Positions 10,201 to 25,100 of a stretch of DNA of 64,000 bases are shown here, piece after piece (the first letter of the stretch is position 1; each line of letters begins with the position of its first letter). The stretch is from Eledone cirrhosa. Its lineage: Eukaryota > Mollusca > Cephalopoda > Octopoda > Eledonidae. The notes beneath the pieces were generated by a model. The model had not been told where the DNA came from, ran no database searches, and worked only from the letters and a program-made list of their open reading frames with translations. The stretch covers positions 175,943,074 to 176,007,073 of the forward strand of contig OZ024743.1 of the NCBI GenBank assembly GCA_964016885.1, in the 5' to 3' direction. Both the position numbers and the translations under genes were made by a program.

Positions 10201-13200
10201 GTAACAGTAGTAATAACAGCATTAACATAAGACACAGTAGCAGTAACAACAGCAGTAGTAACAGCAACAGTAGCAGTACCAACAACCCAGTAACAGTAGC
10301 AATAACAGCATTAACATTAGACACAGTAGCAGTAACAACAGCTGTAGTAACAGCAACAGTAGTAGTAGTAACAACCCTGTAACAGTAGTAATAACAGCAT
10401 TAACATTAGACACAGTAGCAGTAACAACAGCAGTAGTAACAACAACAGTAGTAGTAGTAACAACCCTGTAACAGTAGTAATAACAGCATTAACATTAGAG
10501 ACATTAGCAGTAACAACAGCAGTAGTAACAACAACAGTAGCAGTAGTAACAACCCAGTAACAGTAGTAATAACAGCATTAACATTAGACACAGTAGCAGT
10601 AACAACAGCAGTAGTAACAGCAACAGTAGCAGTAGTAACAACCCTGTAACAGTAGTAATAACAGCATTAACATTAGACACAGTAGCAGTAACAACAGCAG
10701 TAGTAACAGCAACAGTAGCAGTAGTAACAACCCTGTAACAGTAGTAATAACAGCATTAATATTAGACACAGTAGCAGTAACAACAGCAGTAGTAACAGCA
10801 ACAGTAGCAGTAGTAACAACCCTGTAACAGTAGTAATAACAGCATTAACATTAGACACAGTAGCAGTAACAACAGCAGTAGTAACAGCAACAGTAGTAGT
10901 AGTAACAACCCTGTAACAGTAGTAGTAGTAACAACCCTGTAACAGTAGTAGTAGTAACAACCCTGTAACAGTAGTAATAACAGCATTAACATTAGACACA
11001 GTAGCAGTAACAACAGCAGTAGTAACAACAACAGTAGCAGTAGTAACAACCCAGTAACAGTAGTAATAACAGCATTAACATTAGAGACAGTAGCAGTAAC
11101 AACAGCAGTAGTAACAGCAACAGTAGCAGTAGTAACAACCCTGTAACAGTAGTAATAACAGCATTAACATTAGACACAGTAGCAGTAACACAGCAGTAGT
11201 AACAGCAACAGTAGCAGTAGTAACAAACCTGTAACAGTAGTAATAACAGCATTAACATTAGACACAGTAGCAGTAACAACAGCAGTAGTAACAACAACAG
11301 TAGCAGTAGTAACAACCCTGTAACAGTAGTAATAACAGCATTAACGTTAGACACAGTAGCAGTAACAACAGCAGTAGTAACAACCCTGTAACAGTAGTAA
11401 TAACAACATTAACATTAGACACAGTAGCAGTAACAACAGCAGTAGTAACAGCAACAGTAGTAGTAGTAACAACCCTGTAACAGTAGTAATAACAGCATTA
11501 ACATTAGACACAGTAGCAGTAACGACAGCAGTAGTAACAACAACAGTAGTAGTAGTAACAACCCTGTAACCGTAGTAATAACAGCATTAACATTAGACAC
11601 AGTAGCAGTAACAACAGCAGTAGTAACAACAACAGTAGCAGTAGTAACAACCCTGTAACAGTAGTAATAACAGCATTAACATTAGACACACTAGCAGTAA
11701 CAACAGCAGTAGTAACAGCAACAGTAGCAGTAGTAACAGCAGCAGTAACAGTAGTAATAACAGCATTAACATTAGACACAGTAGCAGTAACAACAGCAGT
11801 AGTAACAACAACTGTAGCAGTACCAACAACCCAGTAACAGTAGTAATAACAGCATTAACATTAGACACAGTAGCAGTAACAACAGCAGTAGTAACAACAA
11901 CAGTAGCAGTAGCAACAACCCTGTAACAGTAGTAATAACAGCATTAACATTAGACACAGTAGCAGTAACAACAGCAGTAGTAGTAGTAACAACCCTGTAA
12001 CAGTAGTAATAACAGCATTAACATTAGACACAGTAGCAGTAACAACAGCAGTAGTAACAACAACAGTAGCACTACCAACAACCCAGTAACAGTAGTAATA
12101 ACAGCATTGACATTAGACACAGTAGCAGTAACAACAGCAGTAGTAACAGCAACAGTAGTAGTAGTAACAACCCAGTAACAGTAGTAATAACAGCATTAAC
12201 ATTAGACACAGTAGCAGTAACAACAGCAGTAGTAACAGCAACAGTAGTAGTAGTAACAACCCTGTAACTGTAGTAATAACAGCATTAACATTAGACACAG
12301 TAGCAGTAACAACATCAGTAGTAACAGCAACAGTAGCAGTAGTAACAACCCAGTAACAGTAGTAATAACAGCATTAACATTAGACACAGTAGCAGTAACA
12401 ACAGCAGTAGTAACAGCAACAGTAGCAGTAGTAACAACCCTGTAACAGTAGTAATAACAGCATTAACATTAGACACAGTAGCAGTAACAACAGCAGTAGT
12501 AACAGCAACAGTAGCAGTAGTAACAACCCTGTAACAGTAGTAATAACAACATTAACATTAGACACAGTAGCAGTAACAACAGCAGTAGTAACAGCAACAG
12601 TAGCAGTAGTAACAACCCTGTAACAGTAGTAATAACAGCATTAACATTAGACACAGTAGCAGTAACAACAGCAGTAGTAACAGCAACAGTAGTAGTAGTA
12701 ACAACCCTGTAACAGTAGTAGTAGTACCAACCCTGTAACAGTAGTAATAACAGCATTAACATTAGACACAGTAGCAGTAACAACAGCAGTAGTAACAACA
12801 ACAGTAGCAGTAGTAACAACCCAGTAACTGTAGTAATAACAGCATTAACATTAGAAACAGTAGCAGTAACAACAGCAGTAGTAACAGCAACAGTAGCAGT
12901 AGTAACAACCCTGTAACAGTAGTAATAACAGCATTAACATTAGACACAGTAGCAGTAACCACAGCAGTAGTAACAGCAACAGTAGCAGTAGTAACAACCC
13001 TGTAACAGTAGTAATATCAGCATTAACATTAGACACAGTAGCAGTAACAACAGCAGTAGTAACAACAACAGTAGCAGTAGTAACAACCCTGTAACAGTAG
13101 TAATAACAGCATTAACGTTAGACACAGTAGCAGTAACAACAGCAGTAGTAACAGCAACAGTAGCAGTAGTAACAACCCTGTAACAGTAGTAATAACAGCA

Positions 13201-14080
13201 TTAACATTAGACACAGTAGCAGTAACAACAGCAGTAGTAACAGCAACAGTAGTAGTAGTAACAACCCTGTAACAGTAGTAATAACAGCATTAACATTAGA
13301 CACAGTAGCAGTAACGACAGCAGTAGTAACAACAACAGTAGTAGTAGTAACAACCCTGTAACCGTAGTAATAACAGCATTAACATTAGACACAGTAGCAG
13401 TAACAACAGCAGTAGTAACAACAACAGTAGCAGTAGTAACAACCCTGTAACAGTAGTAATAACAGCATTAACATTAGACACACTAGCAGTAACAACAGCA
13501 GTAGTAACAGCAACAGTAGCAGTAGTAACAGCAGCAGTAACAGTAGTAATAACAGCATTAACATTAGACACAGTAGCAGTAACAACAGCAGTAGTAACAA
13601 CAACAGTAGCAGTACCAACAACCCAGTAACAGTAGTAATAACAGCATTAACATTAGACACAGTAGCAGTAACAACAGCAGTAGTAACAACAACAGTAGCA
13701 GTAGCAACAACCCTGTAACAGTAGTAATAACAGCATTAACATTAGACACAGTAGCAGTAACAACAGCAGTAGTAGTAGTAACAACCCTGTAACAGTAGTA
13801 ATAACAGCATTAACATTAGACACAGTAGCAGTAACAACAGCAGTAGTAACAACAACAGTAGCACTACCAACAACCCAGTAACAGTAGTAATAACAGCATT
13901 GACATTAGACACAGTAGCAGTAACAACAGCAGTAGTAACAGCAACAGTAGTAGTAGTAACAACCCAGTAACAGTAGTAATAACAGCATTAACATTAGACA
14001 CAGTAGCAGTAACAACAGCAGTAGTAACAGCAACAGTAGTAGTAGTAACAACCCTGTAACTGTAGTAATAACAGCATTAA
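7287..14080. repeat. 6.8-kb block repeated at 17908-24612 (offset 10621 bp)
   Basis: The order of marker monomers is the same in both copies: TAACACAGC, AACGTTAGAC, TAACGACAGC, CACACTAGC, AAAATTAGAC, ACTTTAGAC, GTGGTAGTAAC, TAGAGACATTAGC and the triple 26-bp unit. The offset is 10621 up to about 11.6 kb and 10532 afterwards, because the right copy has lost exactly one 89-bp monomer, the one present at about 11.6-11.7 kb. Confidence 0.8.
10890..10967. repeat. 26-bp internal minisatellite, 3 copies
   Basis: Three perfect tandem 26-bp units (10890-10915, 10916-10941, 10942-10967). The block copied 10621 bp downstream keeps three units at 21511-21588, whereas the paralogous site at 7211-7262 has two. 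Confidence 0.9.
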
Positions 14081-17000
14081 CATTAGACACAGTAGCAGTA
14101 ACAACAGCAGTAGTAACAGCAACAGTAGCAGTAGTAACAACCCAGTAACAGTAGTAATAACAGCATTAACATTAGAGACAGTAGCAGTAACAACAGCAGT
14201 AGTAACAGCAACAGTAGCAGTAGTAACAACCCTGTAACAGTAGTAATAACAGCATTAACATTAGACACAGTAGCAGTAACACAGCAGTAGTAACAGCAAC
14301 AGTAGCAGTAGTAACAAACCTGTAACAGTAGTAATAACAGCATTAACATTAGACACAGTAGCAGTAACAACAGCAGTAGTAACAACAACAGTAGCAGTAG
14401 TAACAACCCTGTAACAGTAGTAATAACAGCATTAACGTTAGACACAGTAGCAGTAACAACAGCAGTAGTAACAGCAACAGTAGCAGTAGTAACAACCCTG
14501 TAACAGTAGTAATAACAGCATTAACATTAGACACAGTAGCAGTAACAACAGCAGTAGTAACAGCAACAGTAGTAGTAGTAACAACCCTGTAACAGTAGTA
14601 ATAACAGCATTAACATTAGACACAGTAGCAGTAACGACAGCAGTAGTAACAACAACAGTAGTAGTAGTAACAACCCTGTAACCGTAGTAATAACAGCATT
14701 AACATTAGACACAGTAGCAGTAACAACAGCAGTAGTAACAACAACAGTAGCAGTAGTAACAACCCTGTAACAGTAGTAATAACAGCATTAACATTAGACA
14801 CACTAGCAGTAACAACAGCAGTAGTAACAGCAACAGTAGCAGTAGTAACAGCAGCAGTAACAGTAGTAATAACAGCATTAACATTAGACACAGTAGCAGT
14901 AACAACAGCAGTAGTAACAGCAACATTAGCAGTAGTAACAACCCAGTAACAGTAGTAATAACAGCATTAACATTAGACACAGTAGCAGTAACAACAGCAG
15001 TAGTAACAACAACAGTAGTAGTAGTAACAACCCTGTAACAGTAGTAATAACAGCATTAACATTAGACACAGTAGCAGTAACAACAGCAGTAGTAACAACA
15101 ACAGTAGCAGTAGTAACAACCCAATAACAGTAGTAATAACAGCATTAAAATTAGACACAGTAGCAGTAACAACAGCAGTAGTAACAGCAACAGTAGCAGT
15201 AGTAACAACCCTGTAACAGTAGTAATAACAGCATTAACATTAGACACAGTAGCAGTAACAACAGCACTAGTAACAGCAACAGTAGTAGTAGTAACAACCC
15301 TGTAACAGTAGTAATAACAGCATTAACATTAGACACAGTAGCAGTAACGACAGCAGTAGTAACAACAACAGTAGTAGTAGTAACAACCCTGTAACCGTAG
15401 TAATAACAGCATTAACATTAGACACAGTAGCAGTAACAACAGCAGTAGTAACAACAACAGTAGCAGTAGTAACAACCCTGTAACAGTAGTAATAACAGCA
15501 TTAACATTAGACACACTAGCAGTAACAACAGCAGTAGTAACAGCAACAGTAGCAGTAGTAACAGCAGCAGTAACAGTAGTAATAACAGCATTAACATTAG
15601 ACACAGTAGCAGTAACAACAGCAGTAGTAACAACAACTGTAGCAGTACCAACAACCCAGTAACAGTAGTAATAACAGCATTAACATTAGACACAGTAGCA
15701 GTAACAACAGCAGTAGTAACAACAACAGTAGCAGTAGCAACAACCCTGTAACAGTAGTAATAACAGCATTAACATTAGACACAGTAGCAGTAACAACAGC
15801 AGTAGTAGTAGTAACAACCCTGTAACAGTAGTAATAACAGCATTAACATTAGACACAGTAGCAGTAACAACAGCAGTAGTAACAACAACAGTAGCACTAC
15901 CAACAACCCAGTAACAGTAGTAATAACAGCATTGACATTAGACACAGTAGCAGTAACAACAGCAGTAGTAACAGCAACAGTAGTAGTAGTAACAACCCAG
16001 TAACAGTAGTAATAACAGCATTAACATTAGACACAGTAGCAGTAACAACAGCAGTAGTAACAGCAACAGTAGTAGTAGTAACAACCCTGTAACTGTAGTA
16101 ATAACAGCATTAACATTAGACACAGTAGCAGTAACAACATCAGTAGTAACATTAACAGTAGCAGTAGTAACAACCCAGTAACAGTAGTAATAACAGCATT
16201 AACATTAGACACAGTAGCAGTAACAACAGCAGTAGTAACAGCAACAGTAGCAGTAGTAACAACCCTGTAACAGTAGTAATAACAGCATTAACATTAGACA
16301 CAGTAGCAGTAACAACAGCAGTAGTAACAGCAACAGTAGCAGTAGTAACAACCCTGTAACAGTAGTAATAACAACATTAACATTAGACACAGTAGCAGTA
16401 ACAACAGCAGTAGTAACAGCAACAGTAGCAGTAGTAACAACCCTGTAACAGTAGTAATAACAGCATTAACATTAGACACAGTAGCAGTAACAACAGCAGT
16501 AGTAACAGCAACAGTAGTAGTAGTAACAACCCTGTAACAGTAGTAGTAGTACCAACCCTGTAACAGTAGTAATAACAGCATTAACATTAGACACAGTAGC
16601 AGTAACAACAGCAGTAGTAACAACAACAGTAGCAGTAGTAACAACCCAGTAACTGTAGTAATAACAGCATTAACATTAGAAACAGTAGCAGTAACAACAG
16701 CAGTAGTAACAGCAACAGTAGCAGTAGTAACAACCCTGTAACAGTAGTAATAACAGCATTAACATTAGACACAGTAGCAGTAACCACAGCAGTAGTAACA
16801 GCAACAGTAGCAGTAGTAACAACCCTGTAACAGTAGTAATATCAGCATTAACATTAGACACAGTAGCAGTAACAACAGCAGTAGTAACAACAACAGTAGC
16901 AGTAGTAACAACCCTGTAACAGTAGTAATAACAGCATTAACGTTAGACACAGTAGCAGTAACAACAGCAGTAGTAACAGCAACAGTAGCAGTAGTAACAA

Positions 17001-19150
17001 CCCTGTAACAGTAGTAATAACAGCATTAACATTAGACACAGTAGCAGTAACAACAGCAGTAGTAACAGCAACAGTAGTAGTAGTAACAACCCTGTAACAG
17101 TAGTAATAACAGCATTAACATTAGACACAGTAGCAGTAACGACAGCAGTAGTAACAACAACAGTAGTAGTAGTAACAACCCTGTAACCGTAGTAATAACA
17201 GCATTAACATTAGACACAGTAGCAGTAACAACAGCAGTAGTAACAACAACAGTAGCAGTAGTAACAACCCTGTAACAGTAGTAATAACAGCATTAACATT
17301 AGACACACTAGCAGTAACAACAGCAGTAGTAACAGCAACAGTAGCAGTAGTAACAGCAGCAGTAACAGTAGTAATAACAGCATTAACATTAGACACAGTA
17401 GCAGTAACAACAGCAGTAGTAACAACAACAGTAGCAGTACCAACAACCCAGTAACAGTAGTAATAACAGCATTAACATTAGACACAGTAGCAGTAACAAC
17501 AGCAGTAGTAACAACAACAGTAGCAGTAGCAACAACCCTGTAACAGTAGTAATAACAGCATTAACATTAGACACAGTAGCAGTAACAACAGCAGTAGTAG
17601 TAGTAACAACCCTGTAACAGTAGTAATAACAGCATTAACATTAGACACAGTAGCAGTAACAACAGCAGTAGTAACAACAACAGTAGCACTACCAACAACC
17701 CAGTAACAGTAGTAATAACAGCATTGACATTAGACACAGTAGCAGTAACAACAGCAGTAGTAACAGCAACAGTAGTAGTAGTAACAACCCAGTAACAGTA
17801 GTAATAACAGCATTAACATTAGACACAGTAGCAGTAACAACAGCAGTAGTAACAGCAACAGTAGTAGTAGTAACAACCCTGTAACTGTAGTAATAACAGC
17901 ATTAACATTAGACACAGTAGCAGTAACAACAGCAGTAGTAACAGCAACAGTAGCAGTAGTAACAACCCAGTAACAGTAGTAATAACAGCATTAACATTAG
18001 AGACAGTAGCAGTAACAACAGCAGTAGTAACAGCAACAGTAGCAGTAGTAACAACCCTGTAACAGTAGTAATAACAGCATTAACATTAGACACAGTAGCA
18101 GTAACACAGCAGTAGTAACAGCAACAGTAGCAGTAGTAACAAACCTGTAACAGTAGTAATAACAGCATTAACATTAGACACAGTAGCAGTAACAACAGCA
18201 GTAGTAACAACAACAGTAGCAGTAGTAACAACCCTGTAACAGTAGTAATAACAGCATTAACGTTAGACACAGTAGCAGTAACAACAGCAGTAGTAACAGC
18301 AACAGTAGCAGTAGTAACAACCCTGTAACAGTAGTAATAACAGCATTAACATTAGACACAGTAGCAGTAACAACAGCAGTAGTAACAGCAACAGTAGTAG
18401 TAGTAACAACCCTGTAACAGTAGTAATAACAGCATTAACATTAGACACAGTAGCAGTAACGACAGCAGTAGTAACAACAACAGTAGTAGTAGTAACAACC
18501 CTGTAACCGTAGTAATAACAGCATTAACATTAGACACAGTAGCAGTAACAACAGCAGTAGTAACAACAACAGTAGCAGTAGTAACAACCCTGTAACAGTA
18601 GTAATAACAGCATTAACATTAGACACACTAGCAGTAACAACAGCAGTAGTAACAGCAACAGTAGCAGTAGTAACAGCAGCAGTAACAGTAGTAATAACAG
18701 CATTAACATTAGACACAGTAGCAGTAACAACAGCAGTAGTAACAGCAACATTAGCAGTAGTAACAACCCAGTAACAGTAGTAATAACAGCATTAACATTA
18801 GACACAGTAGCAGTAACAACAGCAGTAGTAACAACAACAGTAGTAGTAGTAACAACCCTGTAACAGTAGTAATAACAGCATTAACATTAGACACAGTAGC
18901 AGTAACAACAGCAGTAGTAACAACAACAGTAGCAGTAGTAACAACCCAATAACAGTAGTAATAACAGCATTAAAATTAGACACAGTAGCAGTAACAACAG
19001 CAGTAGTAACAGCAACAGTAGCAGTAGTAACAACCCTGTAACAGTAGTAATAACAGCATTAACATTAGACACAGTAGCAGTAACAACAGCACTAGTAACA
19101 GCAACAGTAGTAGTAGTAACAACCCAATAACAGTAGTAATAACAGCATTA
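11500..19150. repeat. Adjacent tandem duplication, unit 3825 bp (about 43 monomers)
   Basis: Copy 1 is about 11.50-15.33 kb and copy 2 about 15.33-19.15 kb. Marker monomers recur at exactly +3825: TAACGACAGC at 11.52 and 15.35 kb, the 74-bp monomer near 11.96 and 15.79 kb, ACTGTAGTAATAAC near 12.26 and 16.09 kb, the 26-bp pair at 12686 and 16511, and TAACACAGC near 14.28 and 18.10 kb. Few differences separate the copies (for example ACATTAAC for ACAGCAAC near 16.15 kb), so the event is recent relative to monomer divergence. Confidence 0.85.
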
Positions 19151-22100
19151 ACTTTAGACACAGTAGCAGTAACAACAGCAGTAGTAACAGCAACAGTAGT
19201 AGTAGTAACAACCCAATAACAGTAGTAATAACAGCATTAACATTAGACACAGTAGCAGTAACAACAGCAGTAGTAACAGCAACAGTAGTAGTAGTAACAA
19301 CCCTGTAACAGTAGTAATAACAGCATTAACATTAGACACAGTAGCAGTAACGACAGCAGTAGTAACAACAACAGTAGTAGTAGTAACAACCCTGTAACCG
19401 TAGTAATAACAGCATTAACATTAGACACAGTAGCAGTAACAACAGCAGTAGTAACAACAACAGTAGCAGTAGTAACAACCCTGTAACAGTAGTAATAACA
19501 GCATTAACATTAGACACACTAGCAGTAACAACAGCAGTAGTAACAGCAACAGTAGCAGTAGTAACATCAGCAGTAACAGTAGTAATAACAGCATTAACAT
19601 TAGACACAGTAGCAGTAACAACAGCAGTAGTAACAGCAACATTAGCAGTAGTAACAACCCAGTAACAGTAGTAATAACAGCATTAACATTAGACACAGTA
19701 GCAGTAACAACAGCAGTAGTAACAGCAACAGTAGTAGTAGTAACAACCCAATAACAGTAGTAATAACAGCATTAACATTAGACACAGTAGCAGTAACAAC
19801 AGCAGTAGTAACAGCAACAGTAGTAGTAGTAACAACCCAATAACAGTAGTAATAACAGCATTAACATTAGACACAGTAGCAGTAACAACAGCAGTAGTAA
19901 CAGCAACAGTAGTAGTAGTAACAACCCAGTAACAGTAGTAATAACAGCATTAACATTAGACACAGTAGCAGTAACAACAGCAGTAGTAACAGCAACAGTA
20001 GTAGTAGTAACAACCCAATAACAGTAGTAATAACAGCATTAACATTAGACACAGTAGCAGTAACAACAGCAGTAGTAACAGCAACAATAGTGGTAGTAAC
20101 AACCCTGTAACAGTAGTAATAACAGCATTAACATTAGACACAGTAGCAGTAACAACAGCAGTAGTAACAGCAACAGTAGTAGTAGTAACAATCCTGTAAC
20201 AGTAGTAATAACAGCATTAACATTAGACACAGTAGCAGTAACAACAGCAGTAGTAACAGCAACAGTAGCAGTAGTAACAACCCAATAACAGTAGTAATAA
20301 CAGCATTAACATTAGACACAGTAGCAGTAACAACAGCAGTAGTAACAGCAACAGTAGTAGTAGTAACAACAGCAGTAACAGTAGTAATAACAGCATTAAC
20401 ATTAGACACAGTAGCAGTAACAACAGCACTAGTCACAGCAACAGTAGTAGTAGTAACAACCCTGTAACAGTAGTAATAACAGCATTAACATTAGACACAG
20501 TAGCAGTAACAACAGCAGTAGTAACAGCAACAGTAGCAGTAGTAACAACAGCAGTAAGAGTAGTAATAACAGCATTAACATTAGACACAGTAGCAGTAAC
20601 AACAGCAGTAGTAACAACAACAGTAGTAATAGTAACAACCCAGTAACAGTAGTAATAACAGCATTAACATTAGACACAGTAGCAGTAACAACAGCAGTAG
20701 TAACAACAACAGTAGCAGTAGTAACAACAGCAGTAACAGTAGTAATAACAGCATTAAAATTAGACACAGTAGCAGTAACAACAGCAGTAGTAACAGCAAC
20801 AGTAGTAGTAGTAACAACCCTGTAACAGTAGTAATAACAGCATTAACATAAGACACAGTAGCAGTAACAACAGCAGTAGTAACAGCAACAGTAGCAGTAC
20901 CAACAACCCAGTAACAGTAGCAATAACAGCATTAACATTAGACACAGTAGCAGTAACAACAGCTGTAGTAACAGCAACAGTAGTAGTAGTAACAACCCTG
21001 TAACAGTAGTAATAACAGCATTAACATTAGACACAGTAGCAGTAACAACAGCAGTAGTAACAACAACAGTAGTAGTAGTAACAACCCTGTAACAGTAGTA
21101 ATAACAGCATTAACATTAGAGACATTAGCAGTAACAACAGCAGTAGTAACAACAACAGTAGCAGTAGTAACAACCCAGTAACAGTAGTAATAACAGCATT
21201 AACATTAGACACAGTAGCAGTAACAACAGCAGTAGTAACAGCAACAGTAGCAGTAGTAACAACCCTGTAACAGTAGTAATAACAGCATTAACATTAGACA
21301 CAGTAGCAGTAACAACAGCAGTAGTAACAGCAACAGTAGCAGTAGTAACAACCCTGTAACAGTAGTAATAACAGCATTAATATTAGACACAGTAGCAGTA
21401 ACAACAGCAGTAGTAACAGCAACAGTAGCAGTAGTAACAACCCTGTAACAGTAGTAATAACAGCATTAACATTAGACACAGTAGCAGTAACAACAGCAGT
21501 AGTAACAGCAACAGTAGTAGTAGTAACAACCCTGTAACAGTAGTAGTAGTAACAACCCTGTAACAGTAGTAGTAGTAACAACCCTGTAACAGTAGTAATA
21601 ACAGCATTAACATTAGACACAGTAGCAGTAACAACAGCAGTAGTAACAACAACAGTAGCAGTAGTAACAACCCAGTAACAGTAGTAATAACAGCATTAAC
21701 ATTAGAGACAGTAGCAGTAACAACAGCAGTAGTAACAGCAACAGTAGCAGTAGTAACAACCCTGTAACAGTAGTAATAACAGCATTAACATTAGACACAG
21801 TAGCAGTAACACAGCAGTAGTAACAGCAACAGTAGCAGTAGTAACAAACCTGTAACAGTAGTAATAACAGCATTAACATTAGACACAGTAGCAGTAACAA
21901 CAGCAGTAGTAACAACAACAGTAGCAGTAGTAACAACCCTGTAACAGTAGTAATAACAGCATTAACGTTAGACACAGTAGCAGTAACAACAGCAGTAGTA
22001 ACAACCCTGTAACAGTAGTAATAACAACATTAACATTAGACACAGTAGCAGTAACAACAGCAGTAGTAACAGCAACAGTAGTAGTAGTAACAACCCTGTA

Positions 22101-25100
22101 ACAGTAGTAATAACAGCATTAACATTAGACACAGTAGCAGTAACGACAGCAGTAGTAACAACAACAGTAGTAGTAGTAACAACCCTGTAACCGTAGTAAT
22201 AACAGCATTAACATTAGACACAGTAGCAGTAACAACAGCAGTAGTAACAGCAACAGTAGCAGTAGTAACAGCAGCAGTAACAGTAGTAATAACAGCATTA
22301 ACATTAGACACAGTAGCAGTAACAACAGCAGTAGTAACAACAACAGTAGCAGTACCAACAACCCAGTAACAGTAGTAATAACAGCATTAACATTAGACAC
22401 AGTAGCAGTAACAACAGCAGTAGTAACAACAACAGTAGCAGTAGCAACAACCCTGTAACAGTAGTAATAACAGCATTAACATTAGACACAGTAGCAGTAA
22501 CAACAGCAGTAGTAGTAGTAACAACCCTGTAACAGTAGTAATAACAGCATTAACATTAGACACAGTAGCAGTAACAACAGCAGTAGTAACAACAACAGTA
22601 GCACTACCAACAACCCAGTAACAGTAGTAATAACAGCATTGACATTAGACACAGTAGCAGTAACAACAGCAGTAGTAACAGCAACAGTAGTAGTAGTAAC
22701 AACCCAGTAACAGTAGTAATAACAGCATTAACATTAGACACAGTAGCAGTAACAACAGCAGTAGTAACAGCAACAGTAGTAGTAGTAACAACCCTGTAAC
22801 TCTAGTAATAACAGCATTAACATTAGACACACTAGCAGTAACAACAGCAGTAGTAACAGCAACAGTAGCAGTAGTAACAACCCAGTAACAGTAGTAATAA
22901 CAGCATTAACATTAGACACAGTAGCAGTAACAACAGCAGTAGTAACAGCAACAGTAGCAGTAGTAACAACCCTGTAACAGTAGTAATAACAGCATTAACA
23001 TTAGACACAGTAGCAGTAACAACAGCAGTAGTAACAGCAACAGTAGCAGTAGTAACAACCCTGTAACAGTAGTAATAACAACATTAACATTAGACACAGT
23101 AGCAGTAACAACAGCAGTAGTAACAGCAACAGTAGCAGTAGTAACAACCCTGTAACAGTAGTAATAACAGCATTAACATTAGACACAGTAGCAGTAACAA
23201 CAGCAGTAGTAACAGCAACAGTAGTAGTAGTAACAACCCTGTAACAGTAGTAGTAGTACCAACCCTGTAACAGTAGTAATAACAGCATTAACATTAGACA
23301 CAGTAGCAGTAACAACAGCAGTAGTAACAACAACAGTAGCAGTAGTAACAACCCAGTAACTGTAGTAATAACAGCATTAACATTAGAAACAGTAGCAGTA
23401 ACAACAGCAGTAGTAACAGCAACAGTAGCAGTAGTAACAACCCTGTAACAGTAGTAATAACAGCATTAACATTAGACACAGTAGCAGTAACCACAGCAGT
23501 AGTAACAGCAACAGTAGCAGTAGTAACAACCCTGTAACAGTAGTAATATCAGCATTAACATTAGACACAGTAGCAGTAACAACAGCAGTAGTAACAACAA
23601 CAGTAGCAGTAGTAACAACCCTGTAACAGTAGTAATAACAGCATTAACGTTAGACACAGTAGCAGTAACAACAGCAGTAGTAACAGCAACAGTAGCAGTA
23701 GTAACAACCCTGTAACAGTAGTAATAACAGCATTAACATTAGACACAGTAGCAGTAACAACAGCAGTAGTAACAGCAACAGTAGTAGTAGTAACAACCCT
23801 GTAACAGTAGTAATAACAGCATTAACATTAGACACAGTAGCAGTAACGACAGCAGTAGTAACAACAACAGTAGTAGTAGTAACAACCCTGTAACCGTAGT
23901 AATAACAGCATTAACATTAGACACAGTAGCAGTAACAACAGCAGTAGTAACAACAACAGTAGCAGTAGTAACAACCCTGTAACAGTAGTAATAACAGCAT
24001 TAACATTAGACACACTAGCAGTAACAACAGCAGTAGTAACAGCAACAGTAGCAGTAGTAACAGCAGCAGTAACAGTAGTAATAACAGCATTAACATTAGA
24101 CACAGTAGCAGTAACAACAGCAGTAGTAACAACAACAGTAGCAGTACCAACAACCCAGTAACAGTAGTAATAACAGCATTAACATTAGACACAGTAGCAG
24201 TAACAACAGCAGTAGTAACAACAACAGTAGCAGTAGCAACAACCCTGTAACAGTAGTAATAACAGCATTAACATTAGACACAGTAGCAGTAACAACAGCA
24301 GTAGTAGTAGTAACAACCCTGTAACAGTAGTAATAACAGCATTAACATTAGACACAGTAGCAGTAACAACAGCAGTAGTAACAACAACAGTAGCACTACC
24401 AACAACCCAGTAACAGTAGTAATAACAGCATTGACATTAGACACAGTAGCAGTAACAACAGCAGTAGTAACAGCAACAGTAGTAGTAGTAACAACCCAGT
24501 AACAGTAGTAATAACAGCATTAACATTAGACACAGTAGCAGTAACAACAGCAGTAGTAACAGCAACAGTAGTAGTAGTAACAACCCTGTAACTGTAGTAA
24601 TAACAGCATTAACATTAGACACAGTAGCAGTAACAACAGCAGTAGTAACAGCAACAGTAGCAGTAGTAACAACCCAGTAACAGTAGTAATAACAGCATTA
24701 ACATTAGACACAGTAGCAGTAACAACAGCAGTAGTAACAGCAACAGTAGCAGTAGTAACAACCCTGTAACAGTAGTAATAACAGCATTAACATTAGACAC
24801 AGTAGCAGTAACAACAGCAGTAGTAACAGCAACAGTAGCAGTAGTAACAACCCTGTAACAGTAGTAATAACAACATTAACATTAGACACAGTAGCAGTAA
24901 CAACAGCAGTAGTAACAGCAACAGTAGCAGGAGTAACAACCCTGTAACAGTAGTAATAACAGCATTAACATTAGACACAGTAGCAGTAACAACAGCAGTA
25001 GTAACAGCAACAGTAGTAGTAGTAACAACCCTGTAACAGTAGTAGTAGTACCAACCCTGTAACAGTAGTAATAACAGCATTAACATTAGACACAGTAGCA

